A stretch of DNA of 64,000 bases from an uncultured Agathobacter sp. GTDB taxonomy: Bacteria > Bacillota > Clostridia > Lachnospirales > Lachnospiraceae. Below the pieces are notes generated by a model, which had not been told where the DNA came from, ran no database searches, and was given only the letters and a program-made list of their open reading frames with translations. This document shows, in pieces, positions 16,965-25,768 of the stretch. A program made the position numbers and the translations under genes. How positions within the stretch are numbered: position 1 is the stretch's first letter; the number at the start of each line of letters is the position of its first letter. The DNA is taken from positions 26,292 through 90,291 of the forward strand of contig CAMDYX010000004.1 in NCBI GenBank assembly GCA_945910395.1. The letters run 5' to 3'.

Positions 16965-18785
16965 ATGAGAGAAAAAATGCTTGGTGAATCCCATACCATC
17001 GATGAAATTGAAGAGTCATTGTCAGATATGGAGAATGAATTCGTCGAGGCATATTTGAAAAACAGTCAAAAACCTCTTTGGATTCTTTTGAATTTATATA
17101 AAGGACATTATTTTAAGCTGTTTTTGTCTGCCTTTTTCTTTGCATTAAAACATGCCTGTGTGTGGTATCTTCCGGTGGCTACCTCCGGAATTATCAATAT
17201 TGTATCCGGCCAAAGCAATGAGGGGATGACAGCAATTTGGCACTATGTGCTGATTGAACTGTTTTTAGTTGTAATAAATATGCCCTGTAATTATCTGTAT
17301 ACGCATTTTCGCAGTTCGGCGATTCGTAATCTGGAGGCAGGACTCCGCGGAGCTTTGGTGCGCAAGCTTCAGCAGCTTTCCATTACCTACCACAAGGAAA
17401 TGCAGTCCGGACGTTTGCAGTCGAAGATCATGCGTGATGTGGAAGCAATTGAGACGTTATCCCAACAGCTTTTTACAAATGTGATTACCATTCTGATGAA
17501 TCTGATTGTTGCGTTTGTTGTTACCGGCTTTCGAAGCAGAACCGTGCTGATTTTCTTTATTGTGTGCGGACCGGTTGCTGCAATCACAATGGCATCCTTT
17601 CGCAATCTGATCAAACGTTCCAATTCGGCGTTCCGTAAAGAGATGGAAAGTACCTCAGCCCAGGTTATGGAAATGGTAGAACTGATTCCGGTAACCAGAG
17701 CACATGCTCTTGAGGAAGAGGAAATTTACAAGATGGAACATCAGCTGAACAATGTGGCGAAAAGCGGATACCGTCTGGATATCGTACAGGCAAATTTTGG
17801 AGCGGTAGGCTGGTGTGTATTTCAGATCTTCCAGGTTCTTTGCCTGGGCTTTACGGGATTTTTGGCCTTTAAAGGGCTTACAACAGTTGGTGATATTACC
17901 TTATATCAGAGTTATTTTTCAACCATCGTAAATCAGATAACCAGTTTTATCAATTTACTTCCGATTATTTCCAAAGGTCTGGAATCTGTAAATTCTGTAG
18001 GGGAAGTATTGCTTTCGGATGAGGTGGAAAATAATAAGGGAAAAGAAAAAATCAAAGATGTAAAGGGCGTATTTGATTTTGAAGATCTGTCTTTTGCCTA
18101 TGATGCCCAAAAGCCGGTACTTTCCCATTTGAATCTCCATGTAAAGCAGGGAGAGACAATAGCACTGGTTGGGGAATCCGGCGCCGGAAAGTCCACGATT
18201 TTAAATATTGTCATTGGCTTTAACAAGGCAAATGAAGGACGCCTGCTGATTGACGGAAAAGATATCAATACGATTAATTTACATAGCTATCGTAAGCATA
18301 TTGCTGTGGTACCACAGACTTCCATTCTGTTTTCCGGAACAATTCGGGATAACATTACTTATGGAACAACGGATATTTCCGATGAACAACTGATGCAGGT
18401 CATTGAGGCGGCAAACTTAAAGGAATTTGTGGAGAGCCTTCCAAACGGAGTAGATACTGTCGTTGGGGAGCATGGGGGAAAACTAAGCGGTGGTCAGAGA
18501 CAGCGCATTTCCATTGCAAGAGCGCTGATTCGTGATCCGAAGGTCATTATTTTAGATGAGGCAACCTCTGCCCTTGACAGCATTTCCGAAATGGAGATTC
18601 AAAAGGCACTGGATAACCTTACCAAGGGAAGAACCACCTTTGTTGTAGCGCACCGACTGTCTACCATCAAAGGTGCAGACCGTATAGCGGTTATTGATGG
18701 TGGGCGCTGTACGGAAATCGGAACCTATGAGGAACTGATGGAGAAAAAGGGGGAGTTCTACGAAATGAGAAAGCTGCAACTCTAA
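16965..18785 (+). CDS. ABC exporter half-transporter (fused membrane and ATPase domains)
   Basis: A half-transporter of about 606 residues. It has an N-terminal cytosolic extension of about 45 residues, six membrane helices (to about residue 330) and a C-terminal ATPase. The ATPase has Walker A GESGAGKST, Q-loop VVPQTS, signature LSGGQRQR, Walker B VIILDEATSALD and the H-loop AHRLST, all intact, so it should be active as a homodimer or with a partner. No partner gene is adjacent. The start at 16965 has AAGGA 7 bases upstream; a longer reading from a GTG at 16917 overlaps the preceding terminator and is unlikely. The substrate is unknown. It is convergent with the next gene. Confidence 0.88.
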   Translation: MREKMLGESHTIDEIEESLSDMENEFVEAYLKNSQKPLWILLNLYKGHYFKLFLSAFFFALKHACVWYLPVATSGIINIVSGQSNEGMTAIWHYVLIELFLVVINMPCNYLYTHFRSSAIRNLEAGLRGALVRKLQQLSITYHKEMQSGRLQSKIMRDVEAIETLSQQLFTNVITILMNLIVAFVVTGFRSRTVLIFFIVCGPVAAITMASFRNLIKRSNSAFRKEMESTSAQVMEMVELIPVTRAHALEEEEIYKMEHQLNNVAKSGYRLDIVQANFGAVGWCVFQIFQVLCLGFTGFLAFKGLTTVGDITLYQSYFSTIVNQITSFINLLPIISKGLESVNSVGEVLLSDEVENNKGKEKIKDVKGVFDFEDLSFAYDAQKPVLSHLNLHVKQGETIALVGESGAGKSTILNIVIGFNKANEGRLLIDGKDINTINLHSYRKHIAVVPQTSILFSGTIRDNITYGTTDISDEQLMQVIEAANLKEFVESLPNGVDTVVGEHGGKLSGGQRQRISIARALIRDPKVIILDEATSALDSISEMEIQKALDNLTKGRTTFVVAHRLSTIKGADRIAVIDGGRCTEIGTYEELMEKKGEFYEMRKLQL

Positions 18786-18812
18786 AAGGAGAGTTACAGC
18801 TTTTACATTAGG

Positions 18813-19979
18813 TTATTGACTCTGAGATTCGGCAAGCTTTTCTTTCATATCACTCATAAATCCGTCAACATCATCGCGGATTGCCTTCCAGTCCAGTTTT
18901 TCCAGCTGATACAAATCTACCGGGGCGTTGGAAAGCACATCGGGCTCATTTTCAAGAGAAAGAATACTGCCGGAGAAATAGGCATTGATTAGAGTTTTAT
19001 TTCCTCTTTTTACAGTAGCATCCTTGCATTTTATCTCAATACCATCTTCCGGGAGCGACCAGTAAAGGTCACCGGACAGATGGTATTTTTGACTGGTATT
19101 TGTAAAATAGGTTGCTTCGAAAAGCAGCTTATTCTTATGCTCTCCATCACGGCTTACCGTAAGGTACACCTGTTCATCATCCGGAAGCTCATAATCGATC
19201 ATGCAGGTATTGGCGTTTTCGCCATCAATAATCAGATATGCCCCCGGAAGAACCTCAGAAAGATCCATTTCGATTCTGCGAAAGTGGTTTTGGTCGGTTA
19301 AATACAAAGAGACAACAACGTCATAATCCGGATAGTCCATTCCAAATAAATCCCAGATAAAGTCCCCGCTGCCTTCCGGAATAGTGATGATGTACTCCTG
19401 GGAGATACGACCGTTGGCACTTTTTATGGTGCTATCCGTTTTTTCTATTCCAATCTCGCCGGTAAATTCGATGATGTCCTTTGCATGATCGCGAAACCAC
19501 TTCTGGTTAAGGTCGGATGTAAGATCCGGCATTCGCATAAACAAATCGATGCCGGTGGGAAACGCATATGCCAGGTTATCAAGTATTGGAACCACAAGGT
19601 AAACGGTTTGATCTTCTGCATATACTTCCATATCACCAACGCTTTTTCCAATCACAGACAGACCACTGGTCAGGGCAGCCTGTCGGGTAGGAAGAGAGCG
19701 GAGACCTTCCACATCAGCAGAAACGGAAAAACCAAGTCCCTCAATGTTATACATCTGGGCCTTTCCGGTAATTTTTGTATCTGCGTTTAGGTAGTCATGT
19801 ATAAATTCCATGATATCGATGTCATATAGCAGATAAGTGGGATCGCTTAGGGTTTCTTCGGTAAAATGCACTACAGATAAAAGAAGCTTGACCCGTGGAT
19901 TTTTCTGTAGAATTCCTATCGTTATGGATAGGGAAAGGATTAAAAATATAGTAATAATAGGAATAACTTTCTTTTTCAA
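18813..19979 (-). CDS. Membrane-anchored extracytoplasmic protein of unknown function
   Basis: The best start is a TTG preceded by AGGAG 8 bases upstream; the open frame extends further up but without a ribosome site. The product (388 residues) begins KKKVIPI and has one hydrophobic helix (IITIFLILSLSITIGIL), then a long beta-rich region rich in Asp, Tyr and Thr. It has no cysteine lipobox, so it is probably anchored by the uncleaved helix and faces outward. I do not recognise the family; related unknown proteins with one anchor and a beta-rich ectodomain are common in Lachnospiraceae. It is convergent with the ABC exporter and stands alone. Confidence 0.75.
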   Translation of the reverse strand: MKKKVIPIITIFLILSLSITIGILQKNPRVKLLLSVVHFTEETLSDPTYLLYDIDIMEFIHDYLNADTKITGKAQMYNIEGLGFSVSADVEGLRSLPTRQAALTSGLSVIGKSVGDMEVYAEDQTVYLVVPILDNLAYAFPTGIDLFMRMPDLTSDLNQKWFRDHAKDIIEFTGEIGIEKTDSTIKSANGRISQEYIITIPEGSGDFIWDLFGMDYPDYDVVVSLYLTDQNHFRRIEMDLSEVLPGAYLIIDGENANTCMIDYELPDDEQVYLTVSRDGEHKNKLLFEATYFTNTSQKYHLSGDLYWSLPEDGIEIKCKDATVKRGNKTLINAYFSGSILSLENEPDVLSNAPVDLYQLEKLDWKAIRDDVDGFMSDMKEKLAESQSQ

Positions 19980-20206
19980 TTCATCTGCTCCTAATACAAA
20001 AACCTGATAATTATGAGCTATTGTAGCATAAAAAATATCTGAAATAAACAGAAAAAATCCGGAGAGGAATCCGTGCAAATATGCACAAAAATGACGCATG
20101 ATTATTGTTTAATCGGTATATGGAAAAATGTGGGGTGATAGGATATACTAATTAAGTCGGTTGGGGAACCGATAGATAAAAAAGATACTTTTTAGGAGAC
20201 TATATA

Positions 20207-20326
20207 ATGTATAACCATTTTGCAGAGGTGCAGGATGGTTATTTTTTTGCCATAATATGTCGAATGTGCACAAAAAAAGAAGTGAAAATATGTGAAGTTT
20301 GTGCACACTTTGAAGCAAGGACATGA
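20207..20326 (+). CDS. Candidate micro-protein with two CxxC motifs (39 aa), or part of a small RNA
   Basis: An ATG with AGGAGA 8 bases upstream opens a 39-codon frame ending in TGA. The product contains CRMC-x7-CEVC, a zinc-ribbon-like spacing. A promoter-like TGGAAA-N17-TATACT lies at 20121-20149. The same DNA also forms a hairpin followed by seven T residues (ATAACCAT/ATGGTTAT, 20211-20242) inside the frame, plus an upstream hairpin TCGGTT-GGGG-AACCGA. The region could therefore instead be a small RNA of about 90 bases ending near 20248. Both readings are tentative. Confidence 0.3.
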   Translation: MYNHFAEVQDGYFFAIICRMCTKKEVKICEVCAHFEART

Positions 20327-20341
20327 TATTATAATTGACGT

Positions 20342-20437
20342 AAAAACCCCCCAATACATTATATAGTTTTTGCTATACCCCATAGTAAAAATACCTTCTC
20401 CTAAAAAGACAGCAGATTGAAAAGCTGTCTTTTTTTC
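20342..20437 (+). ncRNA. Candidate C-rich small RNA with its own terminator
   Basis: A -10 box TATAAT (20330-20335) would start a transcript near 20342. It contains an unpaired C6 tract (20347-20352), a small hairpin TATAG/CTATA followed by CCCC (20378-20381), and CTTCTCCT (20395-20402), the complement of a Shine-Dalgarno sequence. It ends in a clear terminator: AAAAAGACAGC pairs with GCTGTCTTTTT and a T tract follows. I see no coding frame. The layout resembles Firmicute small RNAs that block ribosome sites with C-rich loops. No -35 match is visible. Confidence 0.45.
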
Positions 20438-20509
20438 ATTTCTGAAATCATGTATAATATATATAGTTCCCAGTTGTAAAAATTTCTTACAAATTAATAT
20501 AAAAAACGG

Positions 20510-20530
20510 GTTATTCGTTTGATGAATAAC
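20510..20530. promoter_or_regulatory. Inverted repeat (operator-like) upstream of the GH127 gene
   Basis: GTTATTC-N7-GAATAAC is a perfect inverted repeat located 25 bases before the start codon. A -10-like TATAAT lies upstream at 20453-20458. The position fits a repressor site, but the protein is unknown. The rest of the region between 19980 and 20554 holds only the candidate small RNA genes described here. Confidence 0.45.
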
Positions 20531-20554
20531 AATTGAAAAACGTGGAGGTTTTTT

Positions 20555-22570
20555 ATGAATGAAAAGAATTACAGCAGCCCAATCGGACTTCGAAGTATTC
20601 ATGTGACTGATCCATTCTGGAAGCAGGAGATGGAGCTGGTGCGGACAGAAGTCATCCCATATCAGTGGGATGCATTAAATGATCGCGTGGAGGGCGCTGC
20701 ACCAAGCTATTGCATGCATAATTTCAAAGCAGCAGGAAAAATCAACGCCGAAAAAAGAACGAAGGGTGCAGATTATGTAGAGCCGACCTATACCTTCCGT
20801 GGCTTTGAAGCCTTACCGGAGGACCCGAAAAAACCGGAGGCTGATAAATTTTACGGATTTGTTTTTCAGGATAGTGATTTCTCCAAATGGATTGAGGCAG
20901 TTGGATATTCCCTCACGCAGCATCCGGATTCCAAATTGGAAGAGCTTGCGGATGGAGCCATCGATATTGTCTGCGGGGCACAGCAGGAAGATGGATATTT
21001 GGATACCTACTATATTATCAATGGCAGAGACAAAACCTTTTCCAATCTCAGGGATCACCATGAGCTATATTGCTTTGGACATTTGACGGAGGGGGCAGTT
21101 GCCTATTATGAAGCAACCGGAAAAGATAAACTTTTAAAAGCAGTATGCCGTTTTGCGGATTATATCGCAGATTATTTTGGAGAAGACGAAGGAAAATGTA
21201 AAGGGTATCCGGGACATGAAATTGCTGAGATGGCGCTTGTACGGCTTTACGATGCAACAGGGGAAGAGAAATATTTAAAGCTGGCAAAATACTTTGTGGA
21301 TGAGCGTGGAAAAAGACCTTACTATTTTGATAAAGAGCATCCGGAAGGCATTCCAAAAGGAAAAGAGCAGGATCTGCGCTACCAGTATCATCAGGCCCAT
21401 CTTCCGGTAAGAGAACAGTCGGAGGCGGTTGGTCATGCAGTCCGGGCAGTATATTTGTATTCCGGTATGGCAGATGTTGCCAGACTGACCAAGGATGAGG
21501 AGCTTTTTGCAGCCTGTGAGCGGCTGTGGGACAGCATTGTTGATGAAAAAATGTACATTACCGGTGGTATCGGCGCAACACATCTGGGGGAAGCCTTTTC
21601 ATTCCCCTATGATCTTCCAAATGATACGGCGTATGCGGAAACCTGTGCATCCATCGGACTTATTTTCTTTGCAAGAAGAATGCTTCAGATCAAAGCAGAC
21701 AGCAGATATGCAAACGTGATGGAACGGGCACTTTATAATGGAGTATTAAGTGGAATGGCGCTGGATGGAAAAAGCTTTTTCTATGTAAATCCATTGGAGG
21801 TAAATCCCATTGCCTGTCAAAGAGACGAACGGAAATTCCATGTAAAGCCGGTTCGTCAGAAATGGTTTGGATGCGCCTGCTGCCCGCCGAATATTGCAAG
21901 ACTATTAAGCTCCATTGGAAGCTATGCATATACCGAAAATGAGAATACCTTGTTTGTACATCTCTATATGGGCGGTGAAATCGAAAAACTGGTTGGAAAT
22001 CAGAAGGTCGATATCAAGGTAACGTCAGAGCTTCCGTGGAATGGTAAGGTATGTATTGAGGTTAAAAACGCACCAAAGGACTTTATCCTTGCTGTCCGGA
22101 TTCCGGATTGGAGTAATCAGCCGGTGATTGGTGCAGATGACTGGTCTATGCAGGATGGATATTGCTACATAAAAAAGGAGTGGAAGGAAAGTGAAACCAT
22201 CGAATTTGATTTCCCGATGGAAGCAGCACTTTTTATGGCAAGTGATAAAGTAAGGGAAGATGTCGGAAAGGCAGCAGTCGCAAGAGGACCAATCGTATAT
22301 TGTCTGGAGGAAGCCGACAATGGCGCAGATCTTCATTTGCTGTCCATTGAAGCAAATCCTGCCATAACTGTGAGAGACAAAGAAATCTGCGGACAAAAGA
22401 TAAAAGCGATAGAAGTATCCGGTTTAAGAGAGCATAAGGGTTCTGATGCTGCACTGTACCATAAGCTGCAGGAGACAAAAAAAGAGAACGTAACCCTTCG
22501 CTATGTGCCATATCATATGTGGGCAAATCGAGGGGAAAACGAAATGCAGGTCTGGACAAGGTACCACTAA
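20555..22570 (+). CDS. GH127 beta-L-arabinofuranosidase
   Basis: This 671-residue enzyme releases terminal beta-L-arabinofuranose from arabinosides. The zinc-site residues known from the Bifidobacterium GH127 enzyme are all visible: Glu362 and Cys364 in YAETCASIG, and Cys442/Cys443 in FGCACCPPN; the second cysteine of the pair is the expected nucleophile. Other family segments are present (TEGAVAYYEATGK, YITGGIGATHLGEAF). There is no signal peptide, so it acts in the cytoplasm on imported oligosaccharides. Its start follows GTGGAGG. An SCP2-nitroreductase gene follows 28 bases later and may be co-transcribed. The substrate could be pectic side chains or plant glycoprotein arabinosides. Confidence 0.93.
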   Translation: MNEKNYSSPIGLRSIHVTDPFWKQEMELVRTEVIPYQWDALNDRVEGAAPSYCMHNFKAAGKINAEKRTKGADYVEPTYTFRGFEALPEDPKKPEADKFYGFVFQDSDFSKWIEAVGYSLTQHPDSKLEELADGAIDIVCGAQQEDGYLDTYYIINGRDKTFSNLRDHHELYCFGHLTEGAVAYYEATGKDKLLKAVCRFADYIADYFGEDEGKCKGYPGHEIAEMALVRLYDATGEEKYLKLAKYFVDERGKRPYYFDKEHPEGIPKGKEQDLRYQYHQAHLPVREQSEAVGHAVRAVYLYSGMADVARLTKDEELFAACERLWDSIVDEKMYITGGIGATHLGEAFSFPYDLPNDTAYAETCASIGLIFFARRMLQIKADSRYANVMERALYNGVLSGMALDGKSFFYVNPLEVNPIACQRDERKFHVKPVRQKWFGCACCPPNIARLLSSIGSYAYTENENTLFVHLYMGGEIEKLVGNQKVDIKVTSELPWNGKVCIEVKNAPKDFILAVRIPDWSNQPVIGADDWSMQDGYCYIKKEWKESETIEFDFPMEAALFMASDKVREDVGKAAVARGPIVYCLEEADNGADLHLLSIEANPAITVRDKEICGQKIKAIEVSGLREHKGSDAALYHKLQETKKENVTLRYVPYHMWANRGENEMQVWTRYH

Positions 22571-22598
22571 TTTTTCACATACAAAGGAGAAGCTTTTT

Positions 22599-23456
22599 AT
22601 GACGTACAATGAGATCGTAGAAAACATAAAAATGTGTGCTCTGCAGTATGATGCCGGCACGATTAAGGAACATATTGCAATCCAGTTTAATGTCTATGGT
22701 GAAGGCGAGGGAGCCTTCTACATTGAAATCAGCGAGGGCAAAATCAATATTCAGCCATATGAATACTATGATCGTGACGCACTGATTTATGTGGATGCGG
22801 ATACCCTTATGCAGATTGCAACCGGAGAGCTTTCCATGAAGGATGCCTATTCGGAAAACAGGATTGTCGTACAGGGCAGACATGACGCTGTTTTGAAGTT
22901 CGGGCAGATGAAGCTTCGCAAGGAGCTGACAGAGAGAAGAATCGGAGGCATTTTTCATCGCGTGAGTATCCGCAAGTATAAAGAGGACTCGGTGGAGCCG
23001 GATAAGATCAAAATGATGTTAAAGGCTGCCATGGCTGCTCCCTCTGCATGTAACCAACAGCCCTGGGAATATTATGTGGTAACAGATAGAGAAATCATCA
23101 GAAAATTGGCGGAAACTTCTCCAAATGCGACATGTGCCGCAGAAGCGCCCTTGGTATTTGTTCCCTGCCATCGCAGGAGCGGCGTAGTACCGGAATATTT
23201 TCAAATTGATATGAGCGCTTCCGTGGAGAATCTTCTTTTGGAAGCGGATGAGCTTGGACTGGGGGCAGTCTGGATGGGCATTGCACCAAATAGAAAACGG
23301 ATGAAAGCGGTAAGAAAGGTGTTAGCGATACCGTTTTCCTTAGAACCCTTTGCTCTTGTTCCCTGTGGCTATCCTGCAGAAGAAAAGGAACAGGAAGACC
23401 GTTATGACGAGGCGAGAGTGCACTATGTTAATCCCCTTTCGGAAAAGTGTTCTTGA
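22599..23456 (+). CDS. SCP2-like domain fused to a nitroreductase
   Basis: The start has AAAGGAGA 9 bases upstream. Residues 1-105 resemble an SCP2 lipid-binding domain (beta strands around GEGAFYIEI, then LMQIATGELSMKDAY). Residues about 110-285 form an FMN-dependent nitroreductase (HRVSIRKYKEDSVEP, AAPSACNQQPWEYYVV, GLGAVWMGIAP). The nitroreductase part would reduce an unknown substrate with NAD(P)H. The last eight codons (from NPLSEKCS) and the stop lie inside dispersed repeat copy C, so the natural C-terminus has probably been replaced by repeat sequence. It follows the GH127 gene closely; a metabolic link is not evident. Confidence 0.82.
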   Translation: MTYNEIVENIKMCALQYDAGTIKEHIAIQFNVYGEGEGAFYIEISEGKINIQPYEYYDRDALIYVDADTLMQIATGELSMKDAYSENRIVVQGRHDAVLKFGQMKLRKELTERRIGGIFHRVSIRKYKEDSVEPDKIKMMLKAAMAAPSACNQQPWEYYVVTDREIIRKLAETSPNATCAAEAPLVFVPCHRRSGVVPEYFQIDMSASVENLLLEADELGLGAVWMGIAPNRKRMKAVRKVLAIPFSLEPFALVPCGYPAEEKEQEDRYDEARVHYVNPLSEKCS

Positions 23457-23646
23457 ATGAATTTGCATATTTGAAGTCCCTTTTTGGAATTGTGTTGCTA
23501 AGAATGAATTTGTTATTCTAATTGCAGACTGTAAAGGAACGTCGGTACTAAATTCGCAATAAATTGCTCATTAAGTGCCGACGCTTTTTTAACGTTCTGA
23601 TTCAAATAGCAAAATTCATTCTCAGGAACACAATTCCGTAAATGGA
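23433..23646. repeat. Dispersed palindromic repeat, copy C (with doubled left arm)
   Basis: The element starts inside the end of the nitroreductase gene. The left arm appears twice in tandem: CCTTTCGGAAAAGTGTTCTT, then CCTTTTTGGAATTGTGTTGC. The centre keeps CGTCGGTACT pairing with AGTGCCGACG despite a changed outer stem. The right arm is intact (AGCAAAATTCATTCTCAGG through CACAATTCCG). Confidence 0.88.
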
Positions 23647-23684
23647 TTTATATTATGCCTTGTACTACGGTAAAATATGAGATT

Positions 23685-23930
23685 TTGGGTGTGGGGACTA
23701 GAAAAAAGGTTGATACACCCAAAATAAGTGAATAAAGTCAAAGAATTGGGTGTAGAGCGGTAATAAAGCAGTCTCTACACCCATTTTTTCGTGTCGAGAG
23801 GCCGAGAAGAGTCGCAGATAAGCTGAAAATGGGTGTAAAGGCTTGGTAAAGAAGCCGCTACACCCAAAATAAGTGAATAGAATCGAAGAATTGGGTGTGG
23901 AGTAGCGAAAAAGCAGTCTCCACACCCATT
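23685..23930. repeat. Array of four GGGTGT/ACACCC hairpins
   Basis: Four hairpins follow one another: 23687-23720, 23748-23782, 23831-23865 and 23893-23927. They form two similar pairs about 145 bases apart. The linkers inside each pair share AAAATAAGTGAATA and GAAGAATT-like sequence. Stem 2 is GGGTGTAGAG/CTCTACACCC and stem 4 is GGGTGTGGAG/CTCCACACCC, so one base pair has changed on both sides. No protein is encoded; the array lies just upstream of an ABC importer operon. Confidence 0.88.
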
Positions 23931-24011
23931 TTACATAAACTTTGCGAAAATGCGGTAGCGGGTTTTACATTTTTCTAATAAGATAAGCATTGTTATTTTA
24001 CGGAGGAGTTT

Positions 24012-24893
24012 ATGAAGAAAACAGTTCAAATAAAGAGGGCAGGAAGCGTATTATTGTTTGTCCTGCCTGCACTAATCCCACTTTTTGTGTTCTGGATTTA
24101 TCCGATTTTTCGGTCTGTCTGGATCAGCTTTACAGATTGGGATTTTATGACACCTACTTATCATATTGTCTTTTTTAAAAATTACATTTCTCTATTCAAA
24201 GATAGCAGATTTTATAATGCGTTGTGGAATACCCTGATATTTACAATCGGTACACTGGTTCCAACCATTGTAATTGGCTTAGGCTTGGCCGTTTTATTAC
24301 AGAAACCATTTATAGGGAGTGGGATTGTAAAATTCATCCTTTTTTCACCATGGATTACGCCAACGGTAGCAATTTCCATCGTCTGGACCTGGATTTTTCA
24401 ACCAAACGACGGACTGGCAAATATGGTCCTTTCCTTTTTTGGACTTCCTGCATTAAAGTGGATCAGCAGCTCACAGACTGCGATGCTTTCCGTAATTATA
24501 GTAACGGTATGGAAGAGCATGGGATATGCAATGATCTTTTATCTTTCTGCTTTGGAAAAGGTTCCGGAGGAATTATACGAAGCAAGTGCTCTGGATGGGG
24601 CTGGAAAGTGGGGACAGTTCTTTGCTGTTACAATTCCAAGCATTTCACCAACCACGTTTTTTTTGATGATTATCACGATGGTAAATTCCCTGCAGGCATA
24701 TGATCAGATACAGATTCTGACGCAGGGAGGTCCGAGCGGAAGTACAAGAACATTGTTGTATATGTACTATCAGTTGGGCTTTCAGGAGTTTAAAATGGGA
24801 CAGGCAACAGCTGTTGCGGTAGTTATGATTTTTATTACGGTATTGCTTTCTTTGATACAGTTTTATGCATCGAAAAAGTGGGTGCATTATTAG
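24012..24893 (+). CDS. ABC sugar-type importer permease 1 (UgpA/MalF-like)
   Basis: A 293-residue permease with six membrane helices. It carries the EAA loop that contacts the ATPase (ELYEASALDGAGKWGQFFAV). The domain order and a C-terminal helix ending KKWVHY fit the MalF/UgpA class of importers. It starts after CGGAGGAG and is followed 9 bases later by the second permease, then the binding protein. No ATPase gene is present, as is common in these bacteria, which use a shared MsmK-type ATPase. The substrate is discussed with the binding protein and PHP gene. Confidence 0.9.
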   Translation: MKKTVQIKRAGSVLLFVLPALIPLFVFWIYPIFRSVWISFTDWDFMTPTYHIVFFKNYISLFKDSRFYNALWNTLIFTIGTLVPTIVIGLGLAVLLQKPFIGSGIVKFILFSPWITPTVAISIVWTWIFQPNDGLANMVLSFFGLPALKWISSSQTAMLSVIIVTVWKSMGYAMIFYLSALEKVPEELYEASALDGAGKWGQFFAVTIPSISPTTFFLMIITMVNSLQAYDQIQILTQGGPSGSTRTLLYMYYQLGFQEFKMGQATAVAVVMIFITVLLSLIQFYASKKWVHY

Positions 24894-24902
24894 GAGTGTT
24901 CT

Positions 24903-25751
24903 ATGGTAAAAAAATATACAATTCGAGATGGAATAGATGCAGTGATTAAATGGTTTATTTTGCTTGTGGCGGGTGTATTTACAGCGTTTCCGTTTGTCTG
25001 GATGATGGTAAGTGCACTAAAGACAAAGGCAGAAATCATGAATACAAATGCATTTTTGCCTGAGAAACCACAATGGGATAATTTTGCAACTATATTATTT
25101 GAATCTCCAATTCCAAAATATATTGTAAACAGTCTGTGGATTTCTCTTGTGATTGTAGCAATTCAGTTGGTAACCGGCGCAATGCTTGCTTATGCAATTG
25201 TCTTTATGAAATTTCGGGGACAGCATCTCTTGTTTGGAATTATTATGGCAACATATATGCTTCCGGTAGCGGCTACTTACATTCCGAGCTATATCATTTT
25301 AGCCCACAGAGGCCTGCTAAATACATATACAGGACTAATTATTTCGAGTACTGTAAGCATATTCGGAATTTTTTTGTTAAGACAGGCGTTTATGCAGGTC
25401 CCGGATGGGATGGTAGAAGCCGCAAAAATTGATGGGGCTTCCCATTTTCGTATACTTGGTCATGTGGTTTATCCAATGACAAAGTCATCATTTATTACAT
25501 TTGGATTGATGAGCTTCATATCAACATATAACAATTATATGTGGCCTTCCTTGATTACCAATGATTCGTCAAAATATATGGTATCGCAGGGCTTAAGAAG
25601 CTTCTTTATAGAGGGTGGGGCCTACGGAACAGAATGGGCGCTTGTTATGGCCGCAAGTGCGGTAATTGTTCTGCCACTTTTAATATTGTTCGCTTTTGCG
25701 CAAAAATGGTTCATCAATGGAATCGGTGGAGACACCGGAATGAAAGGATAA
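24903..25751 (+). CDS. ABC sugar-type importer permease 2 (UgpE/MalG-like)
   Basis: A 282-residue permease with six helices. Its EAA loop reads GMVEAAKIDGASHFRILGHV, and the family ending (LFAFAQKWFINGIGGDTGMKG) is typical of the MalG/UgpE class. It pairs with the permease encoded just upstream; the ribosome site GGAG lies in the 9-base gap. Codon use matches its neighbours. It works with the lipoprotein encoded 17 bases downstream. Confidence 0.9.
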   Translation: MVKKYTIRDGIDAVIKWFILLVAGVFTAFPFVWMMVSALKTKAEIMNTNAFLPEKPQWDNFATILFESPIPKYIVNSLWISLVIVAIQLVTGAMLAYAIVFMKFRGQHLLFGIIMATYMLPVAATYIPSYIILAHRGLLNTYTGLIISSTVSIFGIFLLRQAFMQVPDGMVEAAKIDGASHFRILGHVVYPMTKSSFITFGLMSFISTYNNYMWPSLITNDSSKYMVSQGLRSFFIEGGAYGTEWALVMAASAVIVLPLLILFAFAQKWFINGIGGDTGMKG

Positions 25752-25768
25752 AAGAGAGGAAAAGAAAG

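Noticed and set aside
18813..20099. Longer 428-residue version of the anchored unknown protein
   Set aside because: The extra N-terminal 40 residues have no ribosome site, while AGGAG sits exactly before the TTG chosen.
23685..23930. CRISPR array
   Set aside because: The repeated units are inverted hairpins with related linkers, not identical direct repeats with unique spacers, and no cas genes are nearby.
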